Shown here in pieces: positions 41,512 through 51,011 of a DNA stretch of 64,000 nt; position 1 is the stretch's first letter, and the number at the start of each line of letters is the position of its first letter. The notes beneath the pieces are model-generated. The model did not search any database. It had not been told where the DNA came from and worked only from the letters and a program-made list of their open reading frames with translations. Source of the stretch: Pseudomonas sp. GV071 (GTDB taxonomy: Bacteria; Pseudomonadota; Gammaproteobacteria; Pseudomonadales; Pseudomonadaceae); NCBI RefSeq assembly GCF_003050835.1, contig NZ_QAOJ01000004.1, forward strand, positions 1 to 64,000. Reading direction: 5' to 3'. The position numbers and the translations under genes are program-made.

Positions 41512-44274
41512 GTGTTCAAGGATCTCAGCATCAAGGGCCGCGTGCTGCTGCTCACACTGCTTCCCACCAGTTTGTTGGCGTTGGTGCTAGGCGGCTATTT
41601 CACCTGGATGCAGCTGTCAGATTTGCAGGAGCAATTGCTGCAACGCGGGCAGATGACCATTGAACAACTGGCGCCCATTGCCGCGCCCGCCCTCGCCCGC
41701 AGCGATGCGGCACTGCTCGAACGAATTGCCAACGAGGCCCTGGAGCAGCCGGACGTACGCTCGGTGCACTTCCTCGCCGGCGACCATTCGCGACTGGCCA
41801 ATGCCGGCCCGAGCATGCTCAATGCCGAGCCCGACGGCGATAACCGCCTGTTGCTACTGCGTAGTGGCAACGACGCCACCCGTTTCCTATTACCCGTATT
41901 CGGCCGCCACCGCAGCCTGTCCGGCGACCCGGTTGCCGATGACCCGGACCGTCTGCTCGGCTGGGTCGAGCTGGAGCTTTCCCACCACGGCACCTTGCTG
42001 CGCGGCTACCGCAGCCTGTTCGCCAGCCTGCTGTTGATCATCACTGGCCTGGGCGTGACTGCGCTGCTGGCGGTGCAGATGAGCCGTTCGATCAACGACC
42101 CATTACGGCGAATCAAGCAAGGCGTGGCGCTATTAAAGGAAGGCCGCCTGGAAACCCGCCTGCCGCCGCTGGGCAGTCACGAGATGGATGAGCTGGCCTC
42201 CGGCATCAACCGCATGGCTGAAACCCTGCAGAACGCCCAGGAAGAATTGCAACACAGCATCGACCAGGCCACCGAAGACGTGCGCCAGAACCTGGAAACC
42301 ATCGAGATCCAGAACATCGAGCTGGACTTCGCGCGCAAGGAGGCCCTGGAGGCCAGCCGCATCAAGTCGGAATTTCTGGCCAACATGAGCCATGAAATCC
42401 GCACGCCACTGAACGGCATTCTCGGCTTCACTAACCTACTGCAAAAAAGCGAGCTGACCCCGCGCCAGCAGGACTACCTGGGCACCATCGAAAAATCCGC
42501 CGACAGCCTGCTGGGCATCATCAACGAGATTCTCGACTTCTCGAAAATCGAGGCCGGCAAGCTGGTGCTGGAAAACATTCCGTTCAACCTGCGCGATGTG
42601 CTGCAGGACGCCCTCACCATCCTCGCCCCTACCGCCCATGCCAAGCAGTTGGAGCTGGTCAGCCTGGTGTACCGCGACACGCCGCTGTCGCTGATCGGCG
42701 ACCCGCAACGCCTGAAACAGGTGCTGACCAACCTGGTGAGCAACGCGATCAAGTTCACCCACGAAGGCACCATCGCCATTCGCGCCATGGTCGAGGAAGA
42801 CAACGGCGAGCGCGCGCAACTGCGCATCAGCGTGCAGGACTCGGGCATTGGTTTGTCCGATGAAGACTTGCGCGCGTTGTTCCAGGCCTTTACTCAGGCC
42901 GACAACTCGCTGTCGCGCCAAGCCGGCGGCACCGGGCTGGGCCTGGTGATTTCCAAGCGGCTGATCGAGCAGATGGGCGGCGAAATTGGCGTGGCCAGTA
43001 CACCAGGTGAAGGCTCGGAATTTTGGGTCAGTCTCAGCCTGCCCAAGGCCCGCGAAGATGCCGAAGACCAGCCGCAAGCGCCGCTGTTGGGGCGCACCGT
43101 GGCCGTGGTGGAACCACACGCGCTCGCCCGCCAAGCCCTCCAGCATCAACTGGAAGATTGCGGCTTGTTGGTCGTGCACCACCAGACGCTCGACAGCTTG
43201 CTCGGCGCCGTCAGCGCCCAGCAACACACTGACAAGCCCATCAGCCTGGCGGTGCTCGGCGTCACCTTTCATGACCTGCCGCCCGAGCATCTCAGCCAGA
43301 GGGTGTGGGACTTGGAGCGCATCGGTTGTAAAAGCCTGGTGCTCTGCCCGACCACCGAGCAGGCGCTGTACCACGAGTCGCTGCCGGACGCCCACAGCCA
43401 ACTGCAAGCCAAACCGGCCTGCACGCGCAAGGTCCAGCGCGCCCTGATCGAACTGCTTGGCCCGCGCCATCAGCCGGCCGAAACGGTTCCGCAAGCGCAG
43501 AGCAGTCGGCCGCCGAAGATTTTGTGTGTCGACGACAATCCGGCCAACCTCAAGCTGGTGCACACCCTGCTCAGCGACATGGGCGCCGAGGTAACGGCGG
43601 TGGACAGCGGCTTTGCCGCGGTGGAGATCGTCAAGCACAAGACCTTCGACCTGATTTTTATGGACGTGCAGATGCCCGGCATGGATGGTCGCCAGGCCAC
43701 CGAGGCGATCCGCCACTGGGAAGCCGAGCAGGAAGCAGTGCCGACGCCAATCATCGCCCTCACCGCCCACGCCCTGGCCAATGAAAAACGTGCCCTGCTG
43801 CAAGGCGGCATGGACGACTATTTGACCAAACCGATCAGCGAGCGGCAGCTGTCTCAGGTGGTGCTGAAATGGACCGGCCTGGGCCTGCGCAACCAGGGCG
43901 CCGACCGCCCAGCCGAAGCGCCGCAGCCGGCACCGGTGCCCACTCACAAAGTACTGGATGAAGAAGAAGGCTTGCGTCTGGCCGCCGGCAAAGCCGACCT
44001 CGCCGCCGACATGCTGAGCATGCTGCTGGCCTCCCTGGATGGCGACCGCGATACCATCCGCCAGGCTCGCGACAACGACGACCGCGCCGCCCTGATCGAG
44101 CGTGTGCACCGCCTGCATGGCGCCACCCGTTACTGCGGCGTGCCGCAATTGCGCGCGGTGTGCCAGCGCACCGAGACCCTGCTCAAGCAAGGCGACCCGG
44201 CCTACCGCGAGGCCCTGGATGAACTGGATGCGGCCATGGTGCGCCTGGCCGACACCGCCAGGCTGAGTGCCTGA
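41512..44274 (+). CDS. gacS: GacS (BarA) tripartite hybrid sensor kinase
   Basis: This 920-residue kinase controls secondary metabolism, biofilm and virulence through GacA and the RsmY/Z small RNAs. It has two membrane helices (about 10-30 and 165-187) around a periplasmic loop, HAMP (188-240), HisKA with His294 in FLANMSHEIRTPLNG, HATPase (VQDSGIGLS, GGTGLGLVISK), a pseudo-receiver, a receiver with Asp718 in FMDVQMPGMDG, and a HPt domain with His869 in LHGATRYCG. The start is GTG at 41512 with GAGGG upstream; GacS proteins open MxKDLxIKGRVLLLTLLPTSL as here. Confidence 0.96.
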   Translation: MFKDLSIKGRVLLLTLLPTSLLALVLGGYFTWMQLSDLQEQLLQRGQMTIEQLAPIAAPALARSDAALLERIANEALEQPDVRSVHFLAGDHSRLANAGPSMLNAEPDGDNRLLLLRSGNDATRFLLPVFGRHRSLSGDPVADDPDRLLGWVELELSHHGTLLRGYRSLFASLLLIITGLGVTALLAVQMSRSINDPLRRIKQGVALLKEGRLETRLPPLGSHEMDELASGINRMAETLQNAQEELQHSIDQATEDVRQNLETIEIQNIELDFARKEALEASRIKSEFLANMSHEIRTPLNGILGFTNLLQKSELTPRQQDYLGTIEKSADSLLGIINEILDFSKIEAGKLVLENIPFNLRDVLQDALTILAPTAHAKQLELVSLVYRDTPLSLIGDPQRLKQVLTNLVSNAIKFTHEGTIAIRAMVEEDNGERAQLRISVQDSGIGLSDEDLRALFQAFTQADNSLSRQAGGTGLGLVISKRLIEQMGGEIGVASTPGEGSEFWVSLSLPKAREDAEDQPQAPLLGRTVAVVEPHALARQALQHQLEDCGLLVVHHQTLDSLLGAVSAQQHTDKPISLAVLGVTFHDLPPEHLSQRVWDLERIGCKSLVLCPTTEQALYHESLPDAHSQLQAKPACTRKVQRALIELLGPRHQPAETVPQAQSSRPPKILCVDDNPANLKLVHTLLSDMGAEVTAVDSGFAAVEIVKHKTFDLIFMDVQMPGMDGRQATEAIRHWEAEQEAVPTPIIALTAHALANEKRALLQGGMDDYLTKPISERQLSQVVLKWTGLGLRNQGADRPAEAPQPAPVPTHKVLDEEEGLRLAAGKADLAADMLSMLLASLDGDRDTIRQARDNDDRAALIERVHRLHGATRYCGVPQLRAVCQRTETLLKQGDPAYREALDELDAAMVRLADTARLSA

Positions 44275-44353
44275 AGCCGATCGACGGCCGGCCGGCAGCA
44301 GCGCCCATGCTAAGATGCCGGCCTCGTTTTTCTTACCGAATTGAACCTGCGCC

Positions 44354-44791
44354 ATGGCCGAACACGACTTTCGCTACAACCTGCTCAACCCAGAACACAC
44401 CCTGATCGAATGCCGCGCCCTGGTGCCGGGCCGTTATCAGGTCACCGGCAATGGCGGCTCAGTGAAAAGCGGCGACGTGCTGCTGGTGACCCTCAAAGGC
44501 AGCCGCGATTTGAGCATGCGCCTGAACGTCGACAAGGTTCGCCACCTGATCAACCCGACCGGCCAGTGGGTGGCGGTGGCGCAAGGCCCGGTGTTCACCG
44601 AGTTGTCTATCCTCAACTGGCAAGTGAAGTGCGACGGCTGTGACAAGCAGCTGGATTTCGAATTCGCCGTCGACGCCACCCTCGGCAAAAAGGCCCATGC
44701 GCCTGCCGCCGAAGCCCGTATCACCGAGCTGCTCTGGCAGAACCGCGATGGTCGTCACCTCTGCCCGGCATGCCAAACCAAGGACAGCTGA
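44354..44791 (+). CDS. Conserved protein with C-terminal Cys pairs
   Basis: This 145-residue soluble protein is not assigned to a known function. Two cysteine pairs, KCDGCDKQL (about 96-99) and CPACQT (about 138-141), could bind zinc like a small ribbon. It lies 79 bases after gacS and its stop overlaps the next ATG by one base (TGATG), so it is coupled to the META-domain gene. Position downstream of gacS is shared by other Pseudomonas, from memory. Confidence 0.75.
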   Translation: MAEHDFRYNLLNPEHTLIECRALVPGRYQVTGNGGSVKSGDVLLVTLKGSRDLSMRLNVDKVRHLINPTGQWVAVAQGPVFTELSILNWQVKCDGCDKQLDFEFAVDATLGKKAHAPAAEARITELLWQNRDGRHLCPACQTKDS

Positions 44792-45201
44792 TGAAAGCAA
44801 ACCTCGCCCTCGGCGTGCTCGCCACCGGCCTGATGGCAGGCTGTGCCAGCGAAGCACCACAACTGGAACAGGACAGCGCCTACCAAGTGGAGTGGATCGG
44901 CGAACGCCCGCTGATCGACAACAGCCACCTGACTCTCACCCTCGGCGCCGACGGCCGCGCCTTCGGTAGCGCGGGTTGCAACCACTGGTTCGCCAGCTAC
45001 AGCCTGAAAGACCAGCAGATCAGCTTCAGCCAGGCTGGCAGCACGCGAAAAATGTGCGCCCCGGCATTGATGGAACAGGAACAACGGTTCCTCGATGCGC
45101 TGAGCAAGGTGCAGCGCTGGGATATTTCCACGATTGACCAGTTGCAGTTATGGCCAGCGGAAGGCAAGCCTATTCGGCTGTGGCCGGCGCAATACCAGTA
45201 A
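44791..45201 (+). CDS. META-domain lipoprotein (HslJ-like)
   Basis: This 136-residue protein has a lipoprotein signal (LMAGC at about residues 14-18) followed by a META/HslJ domain (about 35-130; LTLTLGADGRAFGSAGCNHWFASYSLKDQQISF, then STRKMCAPALMEQEQRFLDAL). Related proteins contribute to envelope stress or antibiotic tolerance in E. coli (HslJ and novobiocin). It is the last gene of a short unit and is convergent with dinB. The longer frame from 44770 is rejected because of the better site AGGACAG before 44791. Confidence 0.85.
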   Translation: MKANLALGVLATGLMAGCASEAPQLEQDSAYQVEWIGERPLIDNSHLTLTLGADGRAFGSAGCNHWFASYSLKDQQISFSQAGSTRKMCAPALMEQEQRFLDALSKVQRWDISTIDQLQLWPAEGKPIRLWPAQYQ

Positions 45202-45215
45202 CTCGCGATCACTAT

Positions 45216-45274
45216 GAGAGGGGCTTAACCGCGAGCTGTTGATTTTAAAAGCTCGCGGCTAAAGCCCCTCCCAC
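45216..45274. repeat. Paired REP-type inverted repeat
   Basis: Two inverted copies of the element found singly at 109-138 and as a perfect pair at 55442-55516 flank a 13-base centre (45237-45249) between two convergent genes. The left arm has lost some bases (GGGGCTTAACCGCGAGC). Confidence 0.75.
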
Positions 45275-45281
45275 AAAAGCG

Positions 45282-46337
45282 CTAGCTTGTGAACAACTCC
45301 AGCTGTTCACTCACCCGACGTAAATCAATCAAGCGCACCCCCACCCCGATCAAGCGCACCGGTTTGCCGCCGCGCTCGAAGGCGCTGCTGAGCAATTTGC
45401 GGTAGCTGTCCAGGTCACGGCCGGCGCCGGCCTGTTCGAGGGTGGTCTGGGTGAAGTCGTGGAATTTCAACTTCACCAGCGGTTTGTCCGGCCGGTAGCT
45501 GGCATCCAGGCGCTGCATGCGCCGATCCAGTTCTTCCAGTAGCCCCGGCAGACGCTCCAGGCAGGCCTCGAGATCCGGCAGGTCTTTGTCGTAGGTGGTT
45601 TCGACACTGATGGTCTGCCGCCGATGGTCGATCTGCACCGCACGCTCATCAATACCGCGCGCCAGGTTCCACAGGCGCTCGCCAAAACTGCCGAATTCGC
45701 GCGCCAGCTCCACCTTGCTCCACTCACGCAGTTGCGCGCAGGTTTCGATGCCCAGGCGCAGCAGCTTGTCGGCGGTAACCTTGCCGACGCCGTGCAGCTT
45801 GCTCACTGGCAGCACCGAGACAAAACCTTCCACCTCGTCGGGGGTGATCACAAACAACCCGTTGGGTTTTCGCCAGTCGCTGGCGATCTTGGCCAGAAAC
45901 TTGTTCGGCGCCACCCCGGCCGACACGGTGATGTGCACCTGGGTCGATACTCGCCGACGAATATCCTGGGCAATGCGCGTGGCGCTGCCGGAAAAATGCG
46001 GGCAGTCGGAAACGTCCAGATAGGCCTCGTCCAGCGACAACGGTTCGATCAGGTCAGTGTATTCGCGGAAGATCCCCTGGATCTCGCGGGACACCTCTTT
46101 ATAGACCTCCATGCGCGGACGCAGGATCAGCAAGTCCGGGCACAGCTTGAGGGCGTGGCGCGAGGACATCGCCGAACGCACGCCGTAGGCCCGGGCTTCG
46201 TAGTTGCAGGTAGCGATTACGCCACGTCGATCTGCCGAACCGCCCACGGCAATCGGTCGGTTGGCCAGGCGCGGATCATCACGCATCTCGATAGCGGCGT
46301 AAAAACAGTCACAATCCACATGAATAATCTTGCGCAC
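45282..46337 (-). CDS. dinB: DNA polymerase IV
   Basis: This 351-residue Y-family polymerase bypasses DNA damage. Catalytic carboxylates are in VDCDCFYAAIE and SLDEAYLD; the palm/thumb and little-finger regions have the normal spacing. The extreme C-terminus QLELF matches the beta-clamp binding motif. No LexA box was identified by eye. It lies convergent with the META-domain gene and near the tRNA genes. Confidence 0.96.
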   Translation of the reverse strand: MRKIIHVDCDCFYAAIEMRDDPRLANRPIAVGGSADRRGVIATCNYEARAYGVRSAMSSRHALKLCPDLLILRPRMEVYKEVSREIQGIFREYTDLIEPLSLDEAYLDVSDCPHFSGSATRIAQDIRRRVSTQVHITVSAGVAPNKFLAKIASDWRKPNGLFVITPDEVEGFVSVLPVSKLHGVGKVTADKLLRLGIETCAQLREWSKVELAREFGSFGERLWNLARGIDERAVQIDHRRQTISVETTYDKDLPDLEACLERLPGLLEELDRRMQRLDASYRPDKPLVKLKFHDFTQTTLEQAGAGRDLDSYRKLLSSAFERGGKPVRLIGVGVRLIDLRRVSEQLELFTS

Positions 46338-46440
46338 AAAAAGTCCGGTAAGCCCCGTCTGGCATGGGCTGGCAGGCCGCAGTGTAGCATCGGGGTGACG
46401 CTAAGCATCTGAACAAACAACAGTTTTTCAGGATTAAAGG

Positions 46441-46468
46441 TTGACAGGCAAGAGTTCGACTGTAGAAT
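46441..46468 (+). promoter_or_regulatory. Promoter of the first initiator tRNA gene
   Basis: TTGACA (46441-46446) and TAGAAT (46463-46468) are 16 bases apart, followed by a GC-rich discriminator (GTGCGGCG) of the type that makes tRNA promoters subject to stringent control. Confidence 0.85.
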
Positions 46469-46474
46469 GTGCGG

Positions 46475-46551
<77 letters not shown>

Positions 46552-46560
46552 GACATATAA

Positions 46561-46592
46561 AGGGCCACTTACTCAGTAAGTGGCCCTTTTTT
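46561..46592 (+). terminator. Terminator after the first tRNA gene
   Basis: AGGGCCACTTA (46561-46571) pairs with TAAGTGGCCCT (46577-46587) and is followed by a T-run. Perfect stem. Confidence 0.9.
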
Positions 46593-46647
46593 GTTGCCTG
46601 CGATTTTTGCACGCGCATAACTCTTTGATAAAAAACGAAATTAGCGG

Positions 46648-46675
46648 TTGACACAAAAGCCTCGGACTGTAGAAT
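46648..46675 (+). promoter_or_regulatory. Promoter of the second initiator tRNA gene
   Basis: TTGACA (46648-46653), a 16-base spacer and TAGAAT (46670-46675) repeat the arrangement of the first gene, again with a GC-rich discriminator. Confidence 0.85.
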
Positions 46676-46681
46676 TGCCGG

Positions 46682-46758
<77 letters not shown>

Positions 46759-46765
46759 AACATTT

Positions 46766-46794
46766 AAAGGCCACTTGGAAACAAGTGGCCTTTT
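46766..46794 (+). terminator. Terminator after the second tRNA gene
   Basis: AAAGGCCACTTG pairs with CAAGTGGCCTTT across GAAA, with a T-rich end. Stem sequence resembles that of the first tRNA gene. Confidence 0.88.
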
Positions 46795-46992
46795 GTGTTT
46801 CTGGCGTTTGGAACCTGTTCCCGCCCCCTCCTCCGCGGCCCACCTATATATAGAAGAGGCCGTGCGCTCGGCTTGACCACAAGCCAGCCTTGAACCACTA
46901 CTAATGAAGCACCATCTGGAAGTGCAAACCGGTTGCTCCGCGCGCCAACGCAGCTGATCATTGCCGGGCTCGTTCGCCATAGGGAGTCATGC

Positions 46993-47103
46993 ATGCTTTA
47001 CCCAGGACCGCATCACGCTTCGCGACCTACTTGCGCTACCCCATTTGTTCTCGCTCGCCCTGCACCGACTCCGGCTGCTTCAGAGGTGCTGAATGCGCGC
47101 TAA
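46993..47103 (+). CDS. Possible 36-residue leader ORF coupled to mprF
   Basis: A GGGAG site six bases before the ATG at 46993 begins a short frame (MLYPGPHHASRPTC...EVLNAR) whose TAA at 47101-47103 lies past the mprF ATG, so the two frames overlap by 11 bases. This could couple translation of mprF. Nothing is known of the peptide; its composition (Pro, Ala, Arg) is not obviously that of a functional protein. The other short frame starting at 46989 has poor spacing. Confidence 0.3.
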   Translation: MLYPGPHHASRPTCATPFVLARPAPTPAASEVLNAR

Positions 47104-49729
47104 CCCTCCAGACGCCCAACACCCACCCGCCTCCGACGTACACCCGTCGCGCCTGCAGTGGATGGAACGCCTGAGCACCTACCGCCAGCCGATCGGCCTG
47201 GCCGTGACCCTATTGCTGTTCACCATTGCCCTGATCGCCTGCCGCCATCTGGTCAATGACCTCGACCCAGACTCCCTGCGTGAGTCGGTGCTCAGCGTAC
47301 CCACCGGCGCCCTGCTCGGCGCCTTGGCCGCCACCGTGGTCGGTTTCATCATTCTGCTGGGCTACGAATGGTCGGCTAGCCGTTTCGCCGATGTGAAGCT
47401 GCCATTGCCGGCGCTGGCCTTCGGCGGTTTCAATGCCTTTGCGATTGGCAACGCCGTTGGCCTGTCGATGCTCTCCGGCGGCTCGGTGCGTTATCGCCTG
47501 TATGCACGCCACGGCCTGGGTCCTGGCGAAGTAGCTCGGATGACCCTGTTCGCCAGCCTGTCGCTGGGTTGCGCCCTGCCAATTCTGGCGGCCCTGGCCA
47601 CGCTCAGCGATCTGCCTGCTGCTGCCACCGCCCTGCATTTGCCGGCCAGCGTGTTGGCAGCAATTGCCGTGGCCATTCTGCTCGGCTGCGGCGCGCTGCT
47701 GGTGGCCATCAGCAAACGTCGTCTGCCGGAACAACCGATGGCGGACAACCTGCTGATTCAGCTCGGCCGTCGCACCCTGCGGGTTCCTGGCCTGCGCCTG
47801 GCGGCGTTGCAGCTGGTGATCACCGCACTCGATGTGGCCGCTGCCGCCACCGTGCTGTATCTGCTGCTGCCGGAAGCGCCGCCCTTTGGCGCGTTCCTGC
47901 TGGTGTACCTGCTGGCCCTGGCGGCTGGCGTACTCAGCCATGTGCCCGGCGGTGTCGGGGTGTTCGAGGCGGTACTGCTGGCGGCCTTCGCTGACCAACT
48001 GGGCAGCGCCCCCTTGGCCGCCGCGTTGCTGCTGTATCGCCTGATCTACGTGGTATTGCCGTTGCTGGTGGCCTGCCTGCTGTTGCTGTGCAACGAGGCC
48101 TACCGCTTGATCGTCAAACACCAAGCCGTGCGCGTCGCGTCCGGCCTGGCTGCTCCGGTGCTGGCCCTGCTGGTGTTTATCTCCGGCATGGTGCTGCTGT
48201 TTTCTGGCGCCACTCCGGCCATCGATTCGCGCATCGACGACCTCGGCTTCCTTATCCCGCACCGCCTGATCGACGCCTCGCACCTTGGCGCCAGCCTGAT
48301 CGGCGTGCTCTGCCTGCTACTCGCCCAAGGCCTGCGCCGGCGTCTGTCGGCCGCCTGGGTGCTGACCATGGTGCTGCTGCTGGTCGGCGCCCTGCTGTCG
48401 TTGATGAAGGGCTTCGACTGGGAAGAAGCCAGCCTGCTGACCCTCACCGCCAGCATGCTCGCCGTGTTTCGCCGCTCGTTCTACCGCCCCAGCCGTTTGC
48501 TCGAACTGCCGTTTTCCTGGGTATACCTGGTGGCCGCACTGTGTGTGCTGGGCGCCTCGATCTGGCTGATGTTTTTCGCCTACCAGGACGTGCCTTACGA
48601 GCACCAACTGTGGTGGCAATTCGCGCTGGATGCCGGCGCCCCGCGCGCCCTGCGTTCAGCCCTGGGCAGCGCCCTGCTGCTGGTGATCGTGGTGCTGACC
48701 TGGCTGCTACGCACCGAGCCACCGGAAATTCGCCTGCCGGATGACGCCGAACTGGATACCGCCGCGCGCATCCTGCGCGCCTCCGACCAGCCCGATGGCG
48801 GCCTGGCCCTGACCGGCGACAAAGCCCTGCTGTTCCACCAAGGTGACGACGCGTTTCTGATGTACGCCCGCCGCGGCCGCAGCATGATCGCCCTGTACGA
48901 CCCCATCGGCCCGGCGCAACAACGTGCTGAGCTGATCTGGCAGTTCCGCGACCTCTGCGACCTGCACCACGCGCGCCCGGTGTTCTACCAGGTGCGTGCG
49001 GAGAACCTGCCCTTCTATATGGATATCGGCCTTACCGCACTGAAGCTCGGTGAAGAGGCGCGGGTCGACCTGCAGGCGTTCGACCTGGAAGCCAAAGGCA
49101 AGGAAATGAAAGACCTGCGCTACACCTGGAACCGTGGTGGGCGGGATGGGCTGGCCCTGGAAATCTTCGAGGCCGGGGCGGCGCCGATGGACGAGTTGCA
49201 AGCCATCTCCGCGGCCTGGGTCGAAGGCAAGAACGTGCGCGAGAAAGGCTTCTCCCTCGGCCGTTTCACCCCGCAGTACCTACGCCATTTCCGCATTGCG
49301 GTGATTCGCTTCGAGGGCCGCGCGGTAGCGTTTGCCAACCTGCTGGAAACCCAAAGCACCGAACTGGCCAGCCTCGACCTGATGCGCGCTCACCCGGATG
49401 CACCGAAGCTGACCATGGAGTTCCTCATGCTCGGCCTGATTCTGCATTACAAGCAGGCTGGCTACAGCCGCTTCAGCCTCGGTATGGTGCCGTTGTCCGG
49501 CCTGCAACCGCGGCGCGGCGCGCCATTGACTCAGCGCCTGGGGGCGATGGTGTTCCGCCGTGGCGAACAGCTGTACAACTTCCAGGGCCTGCGCCGCTTC
49601 AAAGACAAGTTCCAGCCCGACTGGGAACCGCGCTACATGGCCGTGCCTGCCGGGCTCGACCCGCTGGTAGCCCTGGCCGACACCGCCGCCCTGATTGCCG
49701 GCGGCCTGACAGGATTGGTGAAACGCTGA
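47093..49729 (+). CDS. mprF: MprF, bifunctional aminoacyl-phosphatidylglycerol synthase and flippase
   Basis: This 878-residue protein transfers an amino acid from aminoacyl-tRNA to phosphatidylglycerol and flips the lipid, lowering sensitivity to cationic antimicrobials. The N-terminal two thirds hold about 14 membrane helices; helix-rich motif LSHVPGGVGVFEAVLLA is in the flippase part. The C-terminal DUF2156/GNAT-like synthase (about 550-870) has VEGKNVREKGFSLGRF and MLGLILHYKQAGYSRFSLGMVPLSGL. In P. aeruginosa the orthologue makes alanyl-PG and is followed by an alanyl-PG hydrolase; the same pair is present here. GAGG precedes the ATG. Confidence 0.95.
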   Translation: MRANPPDAQHPPASDVHPSRLQWMERLSTYRQPIGLAVTLLLFTIALIACRHLVNDLDPDSLRESVLSVPTGALLGALAATVVGFIILLGYEWSASRFADVKLPLPALAFGGFNAFAIGNAVGLSMLSGGSVRYRLYARHGLGPGEVARMTLFASLSLGCALPILAALATLSDLPAAATALHLPASVLAAIAVAILLGCGALLVAISKRRLPEQPMADNLLIQLGRRTLRVPGLRLAALQLVITALDVAAAATVLYLLLPEAPPFGAFLLVYLLALAAGVLSHVPGGVGVFEAVLLAAFADQLGSAPLAAALLLYRLIYVVLPLLVACLLLLCNEAYRLIVKHQAVRVASGLAAPVLALLVFISGMVLLFSGATPAIDSRIDDLGFLIPHRLIDASHLGASLIGVLCLLLAQGLRRRLSAAWVLTMVLLLVGALLSLMKGFDWEEASLLTLTASMLAVFRRSFYRPSRLLELPFSWVYLVAALCVLGASIWLMFFAYQDVPYEHQLWWQFALDAGAPRALRSALGSALLLVIVVLTWLLRTEPPEIRLPDDAELDTAARILRASDQPDGGLALTGDKALLFHQGDDAFLMYARRGRSMIALYDPIGPAQQRAELIWQFRDLCDLHHARPVFYQVRAENLPFYMDIGLTALKLGEEARVDLQAFDLEAKGKEMKDLRYTWNRGGRDGLALEIFEAGAAPMDELQAISAAWVEGKNVREKGFSLGRFTPQYLRHFRIAVIRFEGRAVAFANLLETQSTELASLDLMRAHPDAPKLTMEFLMLGLILHYKQAGYSRFSLGMVPLSGLQPRRGAPLTQRLGAMVFRRGEQLYNFQGLRRFKDKFQPDWEPRYMAVPAGLDPLVALADTAALIAGGLTGLVKR

Positions 49730-50991
49730 TGATTCGACGCTTCTGGCGGCCGCTGCTGGCCGCATTGATTGTGCTGGTTCTGGTGGCCGGCGGCCTGTGG
49801 TGGAAAATGCGCAGCGGCCTGCCCAGCACCGCCCACCTGCAACTGGCCGACGGCAGCGCCCTGACCCTGGTCAAACCGGGCAGCGCAGCCAAGGCCCAGG
49901 TGGCCATCGGCGTACCGCCGGACATGCTGCTCAGCGACGCTCAACTGCTGACCTTGAGCCGCGACAACAGCGCGCAACTGGTGCAGTTCATCCTCGACGG
50001 CAAAGACTGCAGCGTGCAGCAACAGCGCCTGCAGGAAAGCCTCAGTCACCTCGCCGGTCCGGCGACCCTGGTGGCCGGTATCGGCCCGGGCGCCACCCTG
50101 GCGTGGAACTGGTTGGCCGGGCAGAGCAACGACCAGGCCAAGGCCCTGTCGGTGGACTTTTCCATCGAGAAACCCGATTGCCCGCAGCCGGCCAAAGCGC
50201 CCCACGGCCATTGGGTAGCCGCCTGGAACGACAACCCTGATGACCCCAGCGCCGCCTTTGCCCGCGAGCAAAGCAATGGCGTGACCAGCATCAGCGACTA
50301 CGACACCTCCCTGCCGCAGGTACTGGAGAAAGAACTGCGCAACCTGCTGCAAGGTGAAAGCGACGCCATGCCAGTGGTCGAAGTGCCGGCGCCGGACCCT
50401 GACACCGCCTCCGACACCGTCAGCCTGTTCTACTCCGGCGACGGCGGCTGGCGCGACCTGGACCGCGATGTGGCCGAAGAAATGGCCAAACGTAACTACC
50501 CGGTGGTCGGCATCGACGCCCTGCGCTACTACTGGCAGCACAAGAGCCCGGAACAGAGCGCGGTCGATCTGGCCAAGCTGATGAAGCTGTACCGCGACAA
50601 ATGGGGCGCGAAGAACTTTGTGCTGATCGGTTACTCGTTTGGCGCCGACGTGTTGCCCGCCATCTACAACCGCTTGCCGGCCGCCGAACAGCAACAGGTG
50701 CGCGGCATCCAGCTGATCGCCCTGGCGCGCAGCGGTAGCTTTGAAATCGAAGTGCAGGGCTGGCTCGGCACCGCCGGCAAAGAAGCCGCCACCGGCCCGG
50801 AAGTGGCGCGCCTGCCAGCGGCCAAGGTGCTGTGCGTGTACGGCAAGGATGAACTGGCCGAAAGCGGCTGCACCGAAGCCACCACAGTCGGTGAGAAGCT
50901 TGAATTACCGGGCGGCCATCACTTTGACGAAGACTACCCGGCGCTGGCTGTGCGCTTGATCAAAGACATCGAGAAGCGGCCGGAGCCGTAA
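49729..50991 (+). CDS. AcvB/VirJ-family periplasmic protein, aminoacyl-PG hydrolase candidate
   Basis: This 420-residue protein has an N-terminal membrane anchor (about 8-25), an AcvB/VirJ-type middle region and a C-terminal alpha/beta-hydrolase domain with LFYSGDGGWRDLDRDVAEEM, the nucleophile elbow LIGYSFGADVLPA and the late GGHHFDEDY with the catalytic His. In P. aeruginosa the protein after mprF hydrolyses alanyl-phosphatidylglycerol, and Agrobacterium AcvB acts on lysyl-PG; the same job is likely here. It is coupled to mprF by a one-base overlap (TGATG). Confidence 0.9.
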   Translation: MIRRFWRPLLAALIVLVLVAGGLWWKMRSGLPSTAHLQLADGSALTLVKPGSAAKAQVAIGVPPDMLLSDAQLLTLSRDNSAQLVQFILDGKDCSVQQQRLQESLSHLAGPATLVAGIGPGATLAWNWLAGQSNDQAKALSVDFSIEKPDCPQPAKAPHGHWVAAWNDNPDDPSAAFAREQSNGVTSISDYDTSLPQVLEKELRNLLQGESDAMPVVEVPAPDPDTASDTVSLFYSGDGGWRDLDRDVAEEMAKRNYPVVGIDALRYYWQHKSPEQSAVDLAKLMKLYRDKWGAKNFVLIGYSFGADVLPAIYNRLPAAEQQQVRGIQLIALARSGSFEIEVQGWLGTAGKEAATGPEVARLPAAKVLCVYGKDELAESGCTEATTVGEKLELPGGHHFDEDYPALAVRLIKDIEKRPEP

Positions 50992-51011
50992 ACCGAACGT
51001 CCTCACCCCAT

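Noticed and set aside
42436..44355. 639-residue open frame opposite gacS
   Set aside because: Same reason: antisense to a gene with complete, well-matched domains, and no ribosome site or family match of its own.
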